Position numbers and translations under genes: made by a program. A stretch of 64,000 bases of DNA from NCBI GenBank assembly GCA_026367775.1, contig CP111164.1, positions 124,001 to 188,000 of the forward strand, read 5' to 3'. Position 1 is the stretch's first letter; every line of letters starts with the position of its first letter. The stretch comes from Exserohilum rostratum. Lineage: Eukaryota > Ascomycota > Dothideomycetes > Pleosporales > Pleosporaceae. Of this stretch, positions 54,011-64,000 are shown piece after piece. The notes beneath the pieces are model-generated. The model saw nothing but the letters and a program-made list of their open reading frames with translations. It was not told the origin of the DNA and made no database searches.

Positions 54011-56335
54011 CTAACCCTCAGCCTCAATCTCGTAAGCGTTAGACTTGTGCTTGGGTTCAAATTTGAAGTTCTCATGCGCAGGTCCCAAGAACATTTCACT
54101 GTCAAGTAGTTAGCACACCACTCCCATAATATTAGCAGCAGAAATAACATACCTCAGCTTAATCCAGTCCTTGTAATGCTCACTCGCCATGAGCGTCTCA
54201 AGCTCATTTCTTCCCTTAAACCTCGGCGGCCTATCCTGAATATTAGGCGGCAAATGCTCCAGCAAGCCAATAGGCACGTAGCGATGCGCAAAGCTGAGCC
54301 ACTCCAGCAGGAAACGTCTTGTAGTACCGATACCCATTTCGTCGGAGCCCCAAGTCTGCAGTCCGTACTTTGTGAATTTCTCAATGTAGGAGAGGCGTTC
54401 TGAGGCGGACTTGTCGAGGTACTGGCCCTTTTCGATTTCTTCAAAAAGCCAGGGTTTGATGAGGGCGCCGCGGCCGGCCATGACGGTGTCGACTTTGGCG
54501 TTTTCAAGGTGTTGGTAGTAGTCTTCGTGCGAGTAGCAGTCGCCGTTGCCGACAAAGTAGACGTGACCGCCGTTTGCGAGGTCTCGGGGGTCGGCTTCGC
54601 GGACAGTGTCGGTTTGCTCGTCTTTTTCTTTGCGGAGTCGGTTGATGAGCGCGGAGCACTCTGCAATGTAGGACCAGTCTGCGCTGCGGGTGTAGCGCTG
54701 CTGCTTGCTGCGTCCGTGAAGGGTAATAGCTGCAACGCCTGAAGTACCTTTTCCGGATTCAACGGCTTCGTGGCCGCCGAGTACGAGACGCTTGATGAGT
54801 TTCTGGGCGGTGGGGTGGTTGTCTTTTGTGCCCATACGGATCTTGACCGTGATGGGGACTTCCTTCGAGACGTAGGTCATGCCGCGGAGAATGTGCTCAA
54901 GCTTGGCTTCGCTATCAAGGAGGGCAGAACCGCTTCCCTTTTCGCAGACAAGGTTGATGGGACATCCGCAGTTGAGATCGATGGCGCGCAGTTTGGGACA
55001 GTGATCCGTTAGTACTTCGACCGTCTTTGTAGCCAGCCATGGCTTGTTTGCAGCAATCTGTGCGCCGAACTTCATATCGGTAGCATTGTCATAACCCTGT
55101 ACGACCGTGTTTTTGGCTAGGAATTTTGGTGGAGCAACTTCGGATTCGTGGGCCTTCATGAGCGCCCATTCGCCCTTGTCGCCTTGGATTAGAGGCATGC
55201 CCATGGCCATCTCGCTCCACGTTACTTGGCAGCCAAAGTCGATGCAGAGTCGCCGGTAGGGCAGGTTGCCCTGCGTAGTAAGAGGCGCAAGCATGGGCGT
55301 CTCAGGTCCGTAGTACAGTCTTCGCTTCTCGGATGGTCTAAAAGGCGCCTCGACATACTCTGCTCTGCGCGCTTCTTTTTCCTCCTTGAGAATCTCCGGG
55401 TCCATCTGAGCAGCATCAAACATGTCTCGTTCGCTTTGGCTGTTGCTTTCAATCCATTGGAGGTACTGGTCGGAGCGTGGAGTGCCAATCTTCCGTCTCG
55501 AGAGACCAAACTTGACTTCCTTGGGCACAATATTGACTACTTCGGCTTCGGCCTCTTCATCATCCCCAGATGTCTTTGCCCTAAGTTCAGCATTCTCTTT
55601 CAGGACCAGCTCTTTCCGTCCGTCTTCCGTGGTGCGCTCTTCCGAGTGACTGCCAACAAAACGGCACTTCCAGCCAAAATGACAGAAACCCTTGACCTGG
55701 TAGATAGGACACTGGCCATCAAACGTAGTCAGGTCCTCTCGTCGACCATCCTTGAGGTACTTGCGAAGATCGTGCTCGAACTTGCACTTTTCGCCATATG
55801 GACACTCCTTGGGTGAGAATTCGTTGAACGTGGCGCGAGTACCGCACAGGGGAATCTTGTCGCGAGAGCTTCCAAAAGTGCGGCTGGTGTTTTGACCTTT
55901 TTGCTTCTTGTCTTTTTTGTTCTTGCCCTTGCCTCTGGGGGCGTCGCGGGCATCAGTCTTGGCCAGGCCTCCAGACTTGTGGTCAGCATCAGCAGCTTCA
56001 GCCGCGTCGTCATCTATAGCCCGATCTCTTGAGTCGTCCTTGCCGTTGTGGGGAATCAAAAATCTAGTGTTCTTAGCACGTGAGTCTCCCTATGTTGGTG
56101 ATGCGGCATACTCTGCCTTGATGGGCGCCACGCCCTTGACTCGCTTGACTGAAGTATCAGCAGCGCCGTCGACGCCCTCACTGCTAGTTCTAGCCCTCTT
56201 CTTTGGACTCGCAGGCGCCTCGGATTTCACATCTTCCATGGCATTGCCACCATTTGCGCCGTTGGAATTCAAGTTGACAGCGCCGTCGGTGGGCTGGTGG
56301 CCAGGCTCGGCCGTGTTACCTTCACTTGCAGTCAT
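54011..56335 (-). CDS. DUS3: tRNA-dihydrouridine(47) synthase (DUS3)
   Basis: Three exons encode 740 residues: 56112-56335, 54153-56063 and 54011-54098. Introns are 48 and 54 bp with GTATGC and GTATGT donors. The small last exon ends EIEAEG. The enzyme reduces uridine 47 in the variable loop of tRNAs using FMN and NADPH. Two CCCH zinc fingers lie at about 148-172 (ECPYGEKCKFEH) and 193-214 (FCHFGWKCRFVGSH), specific to the Dus3 subfamily. The TIM-barrel part starts at LAPLTTQGNLPYRRLC and holds the catalytic Cys442 in LNCGCPINLV, VKIRMG, ITLHGRSKQQRYT and FVGNGDCYS for FMN binding. An NLS-like PKKRART is in the N-terminus. Likely cytosolic and nuclear. It shares a 391-bp divergent promoter with the BAP31-like gene. 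Confidence 0.92.
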
Positions 56336-56726
56336 TTTCTCCGGCGCAACGAGAAACCAGTTTCTGCTATGCGCGTGTTGCTGGTGTCGGCGCTCAATCG
56401 AGAAAGGCAGTGCTCAAAAAGTGAGTGCAAATGCGGCTACAAGAGGCTAGACCGGCGGCCCATGCGCTAGTGAGCAAGCCGGGACTGTGACGTAGAGCTT
56501 CACAACTAGGCACCTCGCGGCTCCCTCATCAGATCGCGTTCCCGGTTCCCACCTCTACATTAACTCTCCTGCAACTCTCTCACATCCTCCACACCATCAT
56601 CATCCCTTGCTGGCTACCGCTTCTGCCAACCTGCCAGCTCTTCCTACATCCATTGTTGATTTCGCTCAACCCCGCTCTCCCACACAAACACCAGCTCGCG
56701 TCGTGTGAATATTACCCATCGTCAAC
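56336..56726. promoter_or_regulatory. Divergent promoter between DUS3 and BAP31-like genes
   Basis: 391 bp between the two start codons, with a pronounced CT-rich stretch at about 56560-56690 that reads as a pyrimidine leader for the BAP31-like gene. No TATA box is obvious, as is common for housekeeping genes. Confidence 0.55.
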
Positions 56727-57563
56727 ATGACGCTCTACTACAGCCTGGTAAGTGGCCATCCTCACTGAGACCTGCCATCTCCTGTGAGATTGGAGAGTTG
56801 CTCGTCAAGTGTCCATTGCCCACTCTATGTTCACGTTACACAACAAGGCAACAAGTGGCATGATGCTGACCTTTTGTGATTCCAGGTCTTCCTCCTCTTG
56901 GTGACGGAGATGCTCATCTTCTGCGCCCTCATCGTTCCTCTGCCATTCACATGGCGCCGCAAGCTCTTTACCTTCATCTCGGAGAGCCCTATAATAGCAA
57001 AATTACAATATGGCATGAAGGTATGGAGAGTGGCAGTCCTACACAAGCTGCATCTAACAGGCCTAGATAACGTTCATCTTCATCCTGATACTGTTCATTG
57101 ACAGTGTCAACCGCGTTTACCGCGTACAAGTCGAGCTCTCCGGCTCGGACGACCAGGGTCGCTCAGGGTAAGTCAACACAGCCCTCCGCGCTGTTCCGAT
57201 ACTAACACGTGAAGAAGCGTCGCTGCTGGAGGTATTGAACGCATGGAGGTCCAGGCTCGCAAGTTCTACTCGCAGCGCAACATGTACCTCTGTGGCTTCA
57301 CCCTCTTCCTCTCGCTTATCCTCAACCGCACCTACGTCATGATCCTCGATGTTCTCCGTCTCGAAGAGGAGGTCAAGAGTCTCAAGGGCGGTTCCAGCAA
57401 CAAGAACTCTTCTCTGAAGAACGCCGGTGGCGCTGGCGAGGTTGGTGCTCTCAGGAAGGAGCTTGAGGCCAAGGACCGTGACATGGAGAACCTGAAGAAG
57501 CAGGTCGAGAACATGCAAAAGGAGTACAACCGCATGGGCGATGAGGTTGCTGGCAAGAAATAG
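56727..57563 (+). CDS. BAP31-like ER membrane protein (yeast Yet3 family)
   Basis: Four exons encode about 201 residues: 56727-56747 (only seven codons), 56886-57020, 57067-57167 and 57215-57563. The last acceptor is tandem (GAAGAAG), so exon 4 may instead begin at 57218, dropping one Ser. Topology matches BAP31: three N-terminal membrane helices (VFLLLVTEMLIFCALIVPLP; ITFIFILILFIDSVNRVYRV; NMYLCGFTLFLSLILNRTYVMI) and a cytosolic coiled coil (LEEEVKSLKGG, ALRKELEAKDRDMENLKKQV). It ends in KK, a dilysine ER-retrieval-type signal as in the family (position -1/-2 rather than a perfect KKxx). BAP31 proteins escort membrane cargo out of the ER and take part in its quality control. Function transferred from yeast and animal relatives. 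Confidence 0.88.
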
Positions 57564-58085
57564 ATAAGACGGACGACTCCGGACGAATAAGGAGAGCGAG
57601 CCACCATTAGCTGACGTAGCCGTACATGCAATGTCGGTGCTGATTCCATGAATGCCTGGGGATGGATTGTCACTCTGGTCACGCCTTTAGAATTAGTGTT
57701 GGAAGGATAATGCGCTTTTCAAGGACACGCGGTGGTAGTTTGTATTTGGGGTACCACGGCTAGTTGAAGTAGTAGGGCAAAAGCTCTGGAATGGCTTTTG
57801 CATTGGACATGGTAGATTAGCGGCCATAAATGAGAAGCGTCTTTTGATTTTGTCAATTGTGTGGTAATGCTCTACAGTGCCTGCTCTGTTTTGCGCGTGT
57901 ATAGTGGTGCCTGGGATGACGGAATACGCGTCTAGTAAGCATGTGAAAGTATAGGTGTTCGCTTCAAACATTCCTAGGCTCTAAATCCAAGGATACGAGG
58001 TTTCGAGGTGCTCAAAAGTGTTTCTCGTCAACTCACCCTGTACCTCTTCCATCATCTATTCCCATTGGTCATATTCGTAGCCAAG
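57564..58085. other. Intergenic region between BAP31-like and amidase genes
   Basis: 3' flank of the BAP31-like gene, then the amidase promoter. The amidase frame is open back to 58008. No other feature is seen. Confidence 0.5.
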
Positions 58086-59961
58086 ATGTCAGAAAGCTTG
58101 CGCTTCTTCAATTATCCGACCCCCAAACCTCATGACGCGCCATACAAAGCCCCGCCTCCCGGAAACAACCCCGTCGTCAAGGGAGCGCTGCTGAACCATC
58201 TCTCCAATCTGTGAGCTTCTATCGACCCTCAACCCGTCAACGTGACCGCTGACTCGCCCAGGGTTGTAGCTATACCTGTAATCCCAGGGTTGTTATGGAG
58301 TAATGCCGGCTTTGCTTCCCTGCGGCAATGCGACCAGCTCAATGGCGTCGAATCGCGCTTCGATCCCACCGTAGTACCGCTGGCTCAACCGGGCGACGAA
58401 GCTCCGGCGAGCTATACAAACAAGTCCAACCTTCGTACACCGCTTGACCATACCAAGTCCAGCCGCTTTTACTCGATCAAAGACTTTCACGATGCATACA
58501 CGAGCGGCGCATTAACGCCGCTGGATGTGGTGGAGCAGTTGCTGCCACTCATCCGCAGAGATGTTGCGGAGCGCTCCCCGTACGCAACAGCCTTTATGGA
58601 AACAAAGGTTGAGCTTGTGAGACAAGCGGCCGAAGCCTCGACGCAGCGATACAAAGAGGGGAAACCTCTGGGCATATTGGACGGCGTACCATTTGGCGTC
58701 AAGGACGACCTGCGCGTCAAGGGCTACAAGCACTACATTGGTACCAAGCACGACTACAGCCATGGCGGAAGCACGGTTACAAGTTGGTGTGCAGAGGCGG
58801 TGGAGAAAGAGGGTGCCATCATGGTTGGGACCCTCACTATGCATGAACTAGGCATGGGTAAGCGCCATGATGACTTGGTCGTGATATCAACGTTTGCTAA
58901 GAGTGAATCCAGACACAACAAACAACAACCCCAATTGGGGCACACCGCTGAACCCATACAACAACTCGTACTATCCCGGTGGATCCTCAGGAGGCGCTGC
59001 ATCCGCCGTAGGCCACGGTCTCATTCCATTTGCCATTGGCTCTGATGGCGGTGGCTCCGTCAGAATTCCCAGCAACTACTGCGGTCTGTATGGTCTCAAG
59101 ACCTCTCATTCACGTGTGTCTATTGCACCAATGCCAAATGCGGGTAAATCGGTGACGGTCCGCGGACCCCTTGCAAGCAACATGTCCGACCTTGAAATCT
59201 CATACCGTGTCCTTGCACAGCCGGACCCTTCCCACTACCCTTCGTCGCTGTTTGCTCCACCCAAGAAACACACGGGACCCCGTAATAAGGTCCTTGGTGT
59301 GCACAAAGCATGGGTTGATCGGGCAGATGCCAACGTCCAAGAAGTATTTCAATCTGCACTACGTTATTTTGAAACCGAGCTGGGCTACCAAGTCGTTGAT
59401 ATTAGTATCCCACTGCTTACAGAAGGCCAACTTGCGCATGCCATGACTATCATGGCCGAGGGTGTAGCAGGCTACAAGATGTCAATTTACAATCTGACGC
59501 CTCCAAACCGCGTTCTCATGTCTGTGGGGCGCCAAACGCCCGCTACAGATTTCTTGCTGGCTCAGCGCCTCCGACACCTCCTCATGCAACATCTCGCAGA
59601 CCTGTTTACAAAGTACCCTGGTCTCGTCATTGTTACACCTACTACGCCCAATGCGGGATGGCCTATTGACGAGGCGGAACTGTCGCATGGTGTGTCGAAT
59701 GCGAACATGCAGATTAGAAACATGGAGTATGTGTGGCTTGCCAACTTTACAGGCATCCCATGTATTCAGTTTCCGGTGGGATATGTCGAGGGTGTCAAGG
59801 GCAAGGGCAAGGTACCCGTTGGCATGAGTGGACACGGTGACTGGGGTAGTGAAGATATGCTGATTGAGTTTGGACATGATGGTGAGAAGTGGTTGCATGA
59901 GGGGTATGCAGGGGGCAAGGTTATTCCTGAGGCGTGGGTGGATGTTTTGAAGATGAAGTAG
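58086..59961 (+). CDS. Amidase (amidase-signature family, fungal)
   Basis: Three exons, 58086-58210, 58262-58857 and 58913-59961, encode 589 residues. Start MSESLRFFNYP is chosen over an ATG at 58008, whose extra residues are hydrophobic and not family-like. The Ser-cisSer-Lys triad of amidase-signature enzymes is complete: Lys189 in GVPFGVKDDL, the cis-Ser at 265/266 in YPGGSSGGAAS, and the nucleophile Ser289 in GSDGGGSVRIPS. The usual YGLKTSHSRVS and VRGPLASN blocks follow. The family hydrolyses amides (acetamide, indoleacetamide, fatty amides) or acts as GatA in Glu-tRNA amidation; the N-terminal extension of about 110 residues and absence of GatB/C neighbours favour a fungal amide hydrolase. 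Substrate unknown. No signal peptide, so probably cytosolic. Confidence 0.87.
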
Positions 59962-61071
59962 GGGTTGGGTGAATATGGTTTGCCCTTCAAGCACTATTGG
60001 GGGGTATAATAAACACATTCTTGTCAATATTTCTTCTCAATCGGTGCTGGCGTCTCCATGATGGGTTCAGTCCCTCGCTTGCGATCGTTGTACTTCTTAG
60101 TAGTACGCATATGTATGGTTGATGCCTGATATGAACTTCGCTCGAGATGGAAGTGCAGATGCAACTACACGAGCCGCTTACTTGCATGCTATTGTCAGTA
60201 AAACCATACTCATATATCAGAACTCCAGCATATGCTCCCGTCTCTTGAAGGAGTTTCTTACGCATAGCTGCGTGTGTAAAGTATCTGGTCGTTTTCTCTT
60301 GACTGGCTTACCTCCGATCCTACCACTGTCATTCTCTCCACTCCCTGGGTTGTATTCCTACAACACTCTTACTCATTCTACCATCATGACTACCATACTT
60401 ATCTGAGCGAACCATCATAATTACACTTACACTCTGAAGAAATCCGTAGTGGTGGCGTGATACCCGGTATCCCAAAGCATCCAAACATTACTACACTAAA
60501 CAGCCGGTGGCGTGAGACCAAACTTTCCATGTATAGTAATCCTCCGACAACCGCCCCAAAAAACCTTCCATTCCCGTTCTCTCCACATTCCCACGCGCGG
60601 AAGTTTTGCGCACAGTCTTTCTTTCGGATGCGTAGAGCCGTGCCAAGCATCTCTGTTGGACATTTGCGAACCCTTGTGCCCCTGACACATGGAACAGGCG
60701 CGATGGTATTCGTTCGGTGGTGGGCCCCGGCGGGAGAGAGGAAAAAAATGGCGCCATTTTTGTGTATGTAGTAAGATCAGATGAAGTGGTAATGGGCTTA
60801 CCGTACTTTTTCGCTTCCCGAGTCGCGTTTGGGAGTAGTTTGGGAAGGAAAGAGGGGGGGGGGAGAGAGGCCGCGGAGCTGAAGAGACGGTGAATGACCA
60901 ATGATGGATGGACAGGGCAAGCAAGAGGTCTTAGCTGTTCGAACAGCTGTGCGAAAGAAATTAACGATTTAGAGAAAAAAAAAGATACTACAAAATACAT
61001 GTACTACTCTCTATTACTCAACCCCAGACTATGTAAACCACACCCTACACATGTAGGCTACATACTTCCCA

Positions 61072-61103
61072 CCTACCCTACCCTACCCTACCCTACCCTA
61101 CCT
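61072..61103. repeat. (CCCTA)n pentanucleotide repeat
   Basis: About six consecutive CCCTA/CCTAC units. It resembles telomeric CCCTAA but lacks one A per unit, so it is not a telomere array. Confidence 0.85.
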
Positions 61104-61519
61104 AGCCCAAGCCCCAGCCCTAACCCCATTCCATCATCGCTTGGCGCCTTCTCGAAGCCCACGCACAAGCACAAGCGCCATTTCCTCTTACCCGGCACCA
61201 AGGGCACCAGCCCGCCAGTCCGCCAACCAGCCAAAGAGAAGAAAGAAAGAAAAAAAAAAAGGCGCGCGTCGTCTCCGCTATCGCACACACATTCGCTCGC
61301 TCGTTAGTGAACCCCCCACCACCAACCATCCCTGCTTGCTAGTACTGCTGCCCGCTGCCGCTTGCAGCTGCCGCTTGCAGCGCGCACACCCGTTCCGCGA
61401 ACGAAGACCCGGCAAAGTTTGCCTCGCGAATCACACATCATACGCAGTTTAGCTAGGGTTCCTGTTTTCTCGTATTCTGCTCCGGTGTGTCGGGCTCGCA
61501 CATACATACAGCACTTGCC

Positions 61520-61575
61520 ACTACTACTACTACTGCTACTACTGGCGGGGTGGGAGGAGGAGTGTAGTAGTAGTA
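61520..61575. repeat. Inverted trinucleotide arms (ACT)n / (AGT)n
   Basis: ACTACTACTACTAC (from 61520) and GTAGTAGTAGTA (to 61575) are complementary and separated by about 30 bp of G-rich sequence, so a hairpin is possible. Confidence 0.6.
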
Positions 61576-62982
61576 ACTATAGTACGTTACCATTGAGCGG
61601 GTTTTGTACTGTATTAGTAGTATTTTTCCTTTTTTTTTCTATTTTTGTTCTCTCTTTATGTGTGTGTGTGGTCCTGTAAGTTTTCTAGAAGGAGGGTGTT
61701 TGTGGGGATTGGAGAGAGGCGAGATGGATGAAGAGATTTTGGGCGAGGAGAAGGAATGAGGGGATGGATGTAGCAATTGCCTATTTCTTTACTAATGATA
61801 TGTAAAAAGTGTGATCTGCTAGTATCCAATTGGGGAATTTCCCCAGGCGTGGGGAAAACAAGAAGAAAAAAAAGGGCAGGTTTTCGTGGGTGGTGGTGGT
61901 TTTCTCCTCCCCATTCGCTGCTGTTCTGTTGTTGCTTTTCTTGTCCCCTAATTATCGTACGATACAAGCTTCTTAGGGTCTTATTCCCGTTTCCCCTCCG
62001 CGAACCCGGCTTGATGTTTTCTACCTAGGCATTGGCTGGGTTTGAGTTGCTTTTCTTGTTTACAAATGCAGCTTTTTTCTTCTGTTGGAGGAAGGGGTAG
62101 GGGATGAACTACAAGATACGGAGATGAGCGGGGTTGTCTGTCTTGCAGTAATAGCGGTATGATCTTCTGTGTCTACTCCTGCAAGATATGTGGTGATCGT
62201 GGATACTTGATCACCACCCAATGCATTGCAAGTGGCACACTGAGCCGTCTTTGTATGCTAGAAGCGATGCACCGGCTTTACCTCTTCATCGTTTACCCAA
62301 TCATGTCGTCTACAGATGTGACTCTCAAGGAATTCCTTTTCCGTAAATCAGTCCGGAAAAACAAGATGCATGCATACCTCGACAAGTACGCGGCATGGTC
62401 AGCCAGGCTGCTTGGCTACTCTTACTACCATACTGACCCAGCTAGCTGGATAGCATTCACAACGCTGCTAATGCTCATAAGAACAAGAAGAAGCAATCCA
62501 TGAGAACCAGTCTTGAGATCTCGAAGAAATTACAGTATAATGATTCATACTTCCATAAAACTCACACACACACAAACCACCGTTATCAAAACAACCCCCT
62601 CTCCACCAACCCCTTGTCCCTCAGCTCCCCCTCGCCTCCAAATCCCACCCTTACTTACTCCAACAGATAAAACATCCCACTTACCCTCTCTCTCTCCCAA
62701 ACGCCCCCTCCCCCTCCTTACTTACCATGCATGCATGCATCAATCCCTTATCTCATCACGTCTCGTCTCACCTCACCTCATCCCATGCCATCCCACCCTG
62801 TACATTTGTACACCCAATGCCTGCCGCCACCCCCCCTTCGTTCCGTCCTTGCATCACACACACCCACAGACGCACATCCACTCAGCTCCCCTTACCCACC
62901 CACGCGCCCGCCCACTCAAAAAAGCGTCCGCACGTGTGCACCTAGAAAAAAAAAAGATCCCTACGTAGTACTGTACTAGGAA

Positions 62983-63002
62983 GTTAGTTAGTTAGTTAGT
63001 TT
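62983..63002. repeat. (TTAG)n microsatellite
   Basis: About five consecutive GTTA/TTAG units. Confidence 0.85.
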
Positions 63003-64000
63003 ACCTAGCTTAGCGTCCCCTCTCGGTGTCTGTCTCTTCCTGAATTCCCCAAGTCCCAAGTGTGTTGCAATGCATACGCGTGTGTGTGTGGACATGTGTG
63101 GACATAGCCGACCCGGCACAGTGCAGGTATCGCTAGCGCGCCCGACGACCCGAAGGGCGGGCGTTCGTTTAAGGGTGCACAGGCGTACGTACTTTACTCG
63201 CACGTGTGTATGTGCGCGGGCGTGGGCGCGTAAGGATAGTGGGAAAGTTAGCGGGCACGCCATGGATTTTTTTTTCTTTGTTAGCAGTCAAGTCAGGCAG
63301 ACACGAAATGTCAGTGTGTATATGAAAAAGTTTATCGGTGCGAAATAATCATGTCCTCATTGCCCCAAGCTTGAGTTTCTCTTGGAGACGGCCCTTGACG
63401 GGGGGACGTGAGAGAAAGTGCGTCAGTGCGAGAGGAACGGAGAGAGAGGGAGGGGGGGTGGGAAATTAAGCTTTTCGTGGAAGATGGACGGAAAATTCTT
63501 AGTGTGTGCATGTAGAACAAAGGGAAAGGGAGAGGGAGGGGAGGAAAGTTTAAACTTGGGGTGTGTTTGCACATGGGCACTTGTGTTGCTTGGCTTGGCT
63601 ATCACGGATTGCCTATCTAGGCATCTAGCTATCCCCTATGGTACATATGTACTATACATGTAAGTGTTTACATGGCTGGCTAGCCTAACTTTACTTTGCT
63701 CCTACACATGTACTCGTTACTCTTCACGTATACGAAGTGTCCACCCCCTTCTCTAGGTATTGTAGTTGTAATAATTACACCACAATGACAATTCATTCCC
63801 CTTTCCTCACCTTACCCTTGCCCCAACCACGCAACCCTCTTCAAAACCCATACACAGTCTATGAATCGCAATCGCGCATACCTCCATGCGACCTCCAACC
63901 TCCCTCACGACTCCCTCTCTCTCACCGCACCCCCTCCTCTTCCGCGTGTGTGTGTGCGTGCGTGCACACGTACGTGCACTAAGCTACGTACTAGATAGCT

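Larger units (their letters stand above)
59962..64000. other. Gene-free right end, rich in simple repeats and C/T tracts
   Basis: About 4 kb with no supportable coding gene. Frames up to 169 codons overlap in low-complexity DNA. Simple sequence is frequent: CCCTA repeats at 61072-61103, ACT/AGT trinucleotide arms at 61520-61575, TTAG repeats at 62983-63002, and long C/T-rich stretches at 62580-62900 and 63780-63940. A plus-strand frame at 62159-62503 (114 codons) has a protein-like middle part but no known domain. The region may be the long 5' leader or promoter of a gene beyond the window, but this cannot be shown. Confidence 0.4.

Noticed and set aside
61072..61103. True telomere end
   Set aside because: Unit is five bases (CCCTA), only about six copies, and ordinary sequence continues for nearly 3 kb beyond it.
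62159..62503. 114-codon plus-strand frame in the right-end region
   Set aside because: The middle part looks protein-like, but there is no recognised domain and the surroundings are low-complexity.

Overview
The window looks like a chromosomal segment of a filamentous ascomycete, most probably a dothideomycete of the Pleosporales type. That placement is inference, from gene content and intron style. Genes are split by short introns of mostly about 48-60 bp with GTAAGT/GTATGT-like donors and CTAAC-like branch sites. Several encoded proteins are typical of filamentous fungi: two HET-domain proteins, a HET-C protein, an EsdC-like protein, HsbA and a fungal surface-growth GT2. I see no rRNA, no tRNA I can support, no CRISPR and no intact transposon.

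Layout. 1-4.4 kb: mostly non-coding, with one small Cys/His-rich conserved protein gene (1247-1483). 4.4-12.5 kb: three minus-strand genes, a HET-domain protein with a C-terminal 34-residue tandem repeat, an EsdC-like glycogen-binding-module protein, and an ADIP/Msd1-like coiled-coil protein. 13.5-18.6 kb: a secreted FAD-linked oxidase with a GC-AG intron, a prolyl iminopeptidase, and a secreted HsbA-like protein. 18.6-23.7 kb: a 5-kb gene desert, AT-rich at its right end. 23.7-29.1 kb: a single-domain MetE-like methyltransferase, a coilin-like protein, and a kelch protein that shares a divergent promoter with it. 31.2-33.1 kb: a cytochrome P450, then 3.5 kb of low-complexity intergenic DNA. 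36.6-43.5 kb: a membrane-anchored GH16 glucanase-like protein, a tentative small gene, and a GT2 processive glycosyltransferase. 45.2-51.0 kb: a HET-domain gene followed closely by a het-c homologue. 51.9-60.0 kb: housekeeping genes CTNNBL1-like, DUS3, BAP31-like, and an amidase. 60-64 kb: no gene, with simple repeats.

How the genes relate. The most notable grouping is the tandem HET-domain gene plus het-c homologue at 45.2-51.0 kb. It resembles the linked het-c/pin-c non-self recognition locus of Neurospora. A second HET-domain gene lies 38 kb away and carries an internal repeat, the kind of architecture seen in rapidly evolving fungal allorecognition genes. Wall and surface functions recur (GH16, GT2, HsbA, secreted oxidase). 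The coilin-like, CTNNBL1-like and DUS3 genes serve nuclear RNA metabolism. There is no convincing secondary-metabolite cluster: the P450 stands alone. All exon joins were worked out by eye from splice signals and reading frame and have no transcript support.
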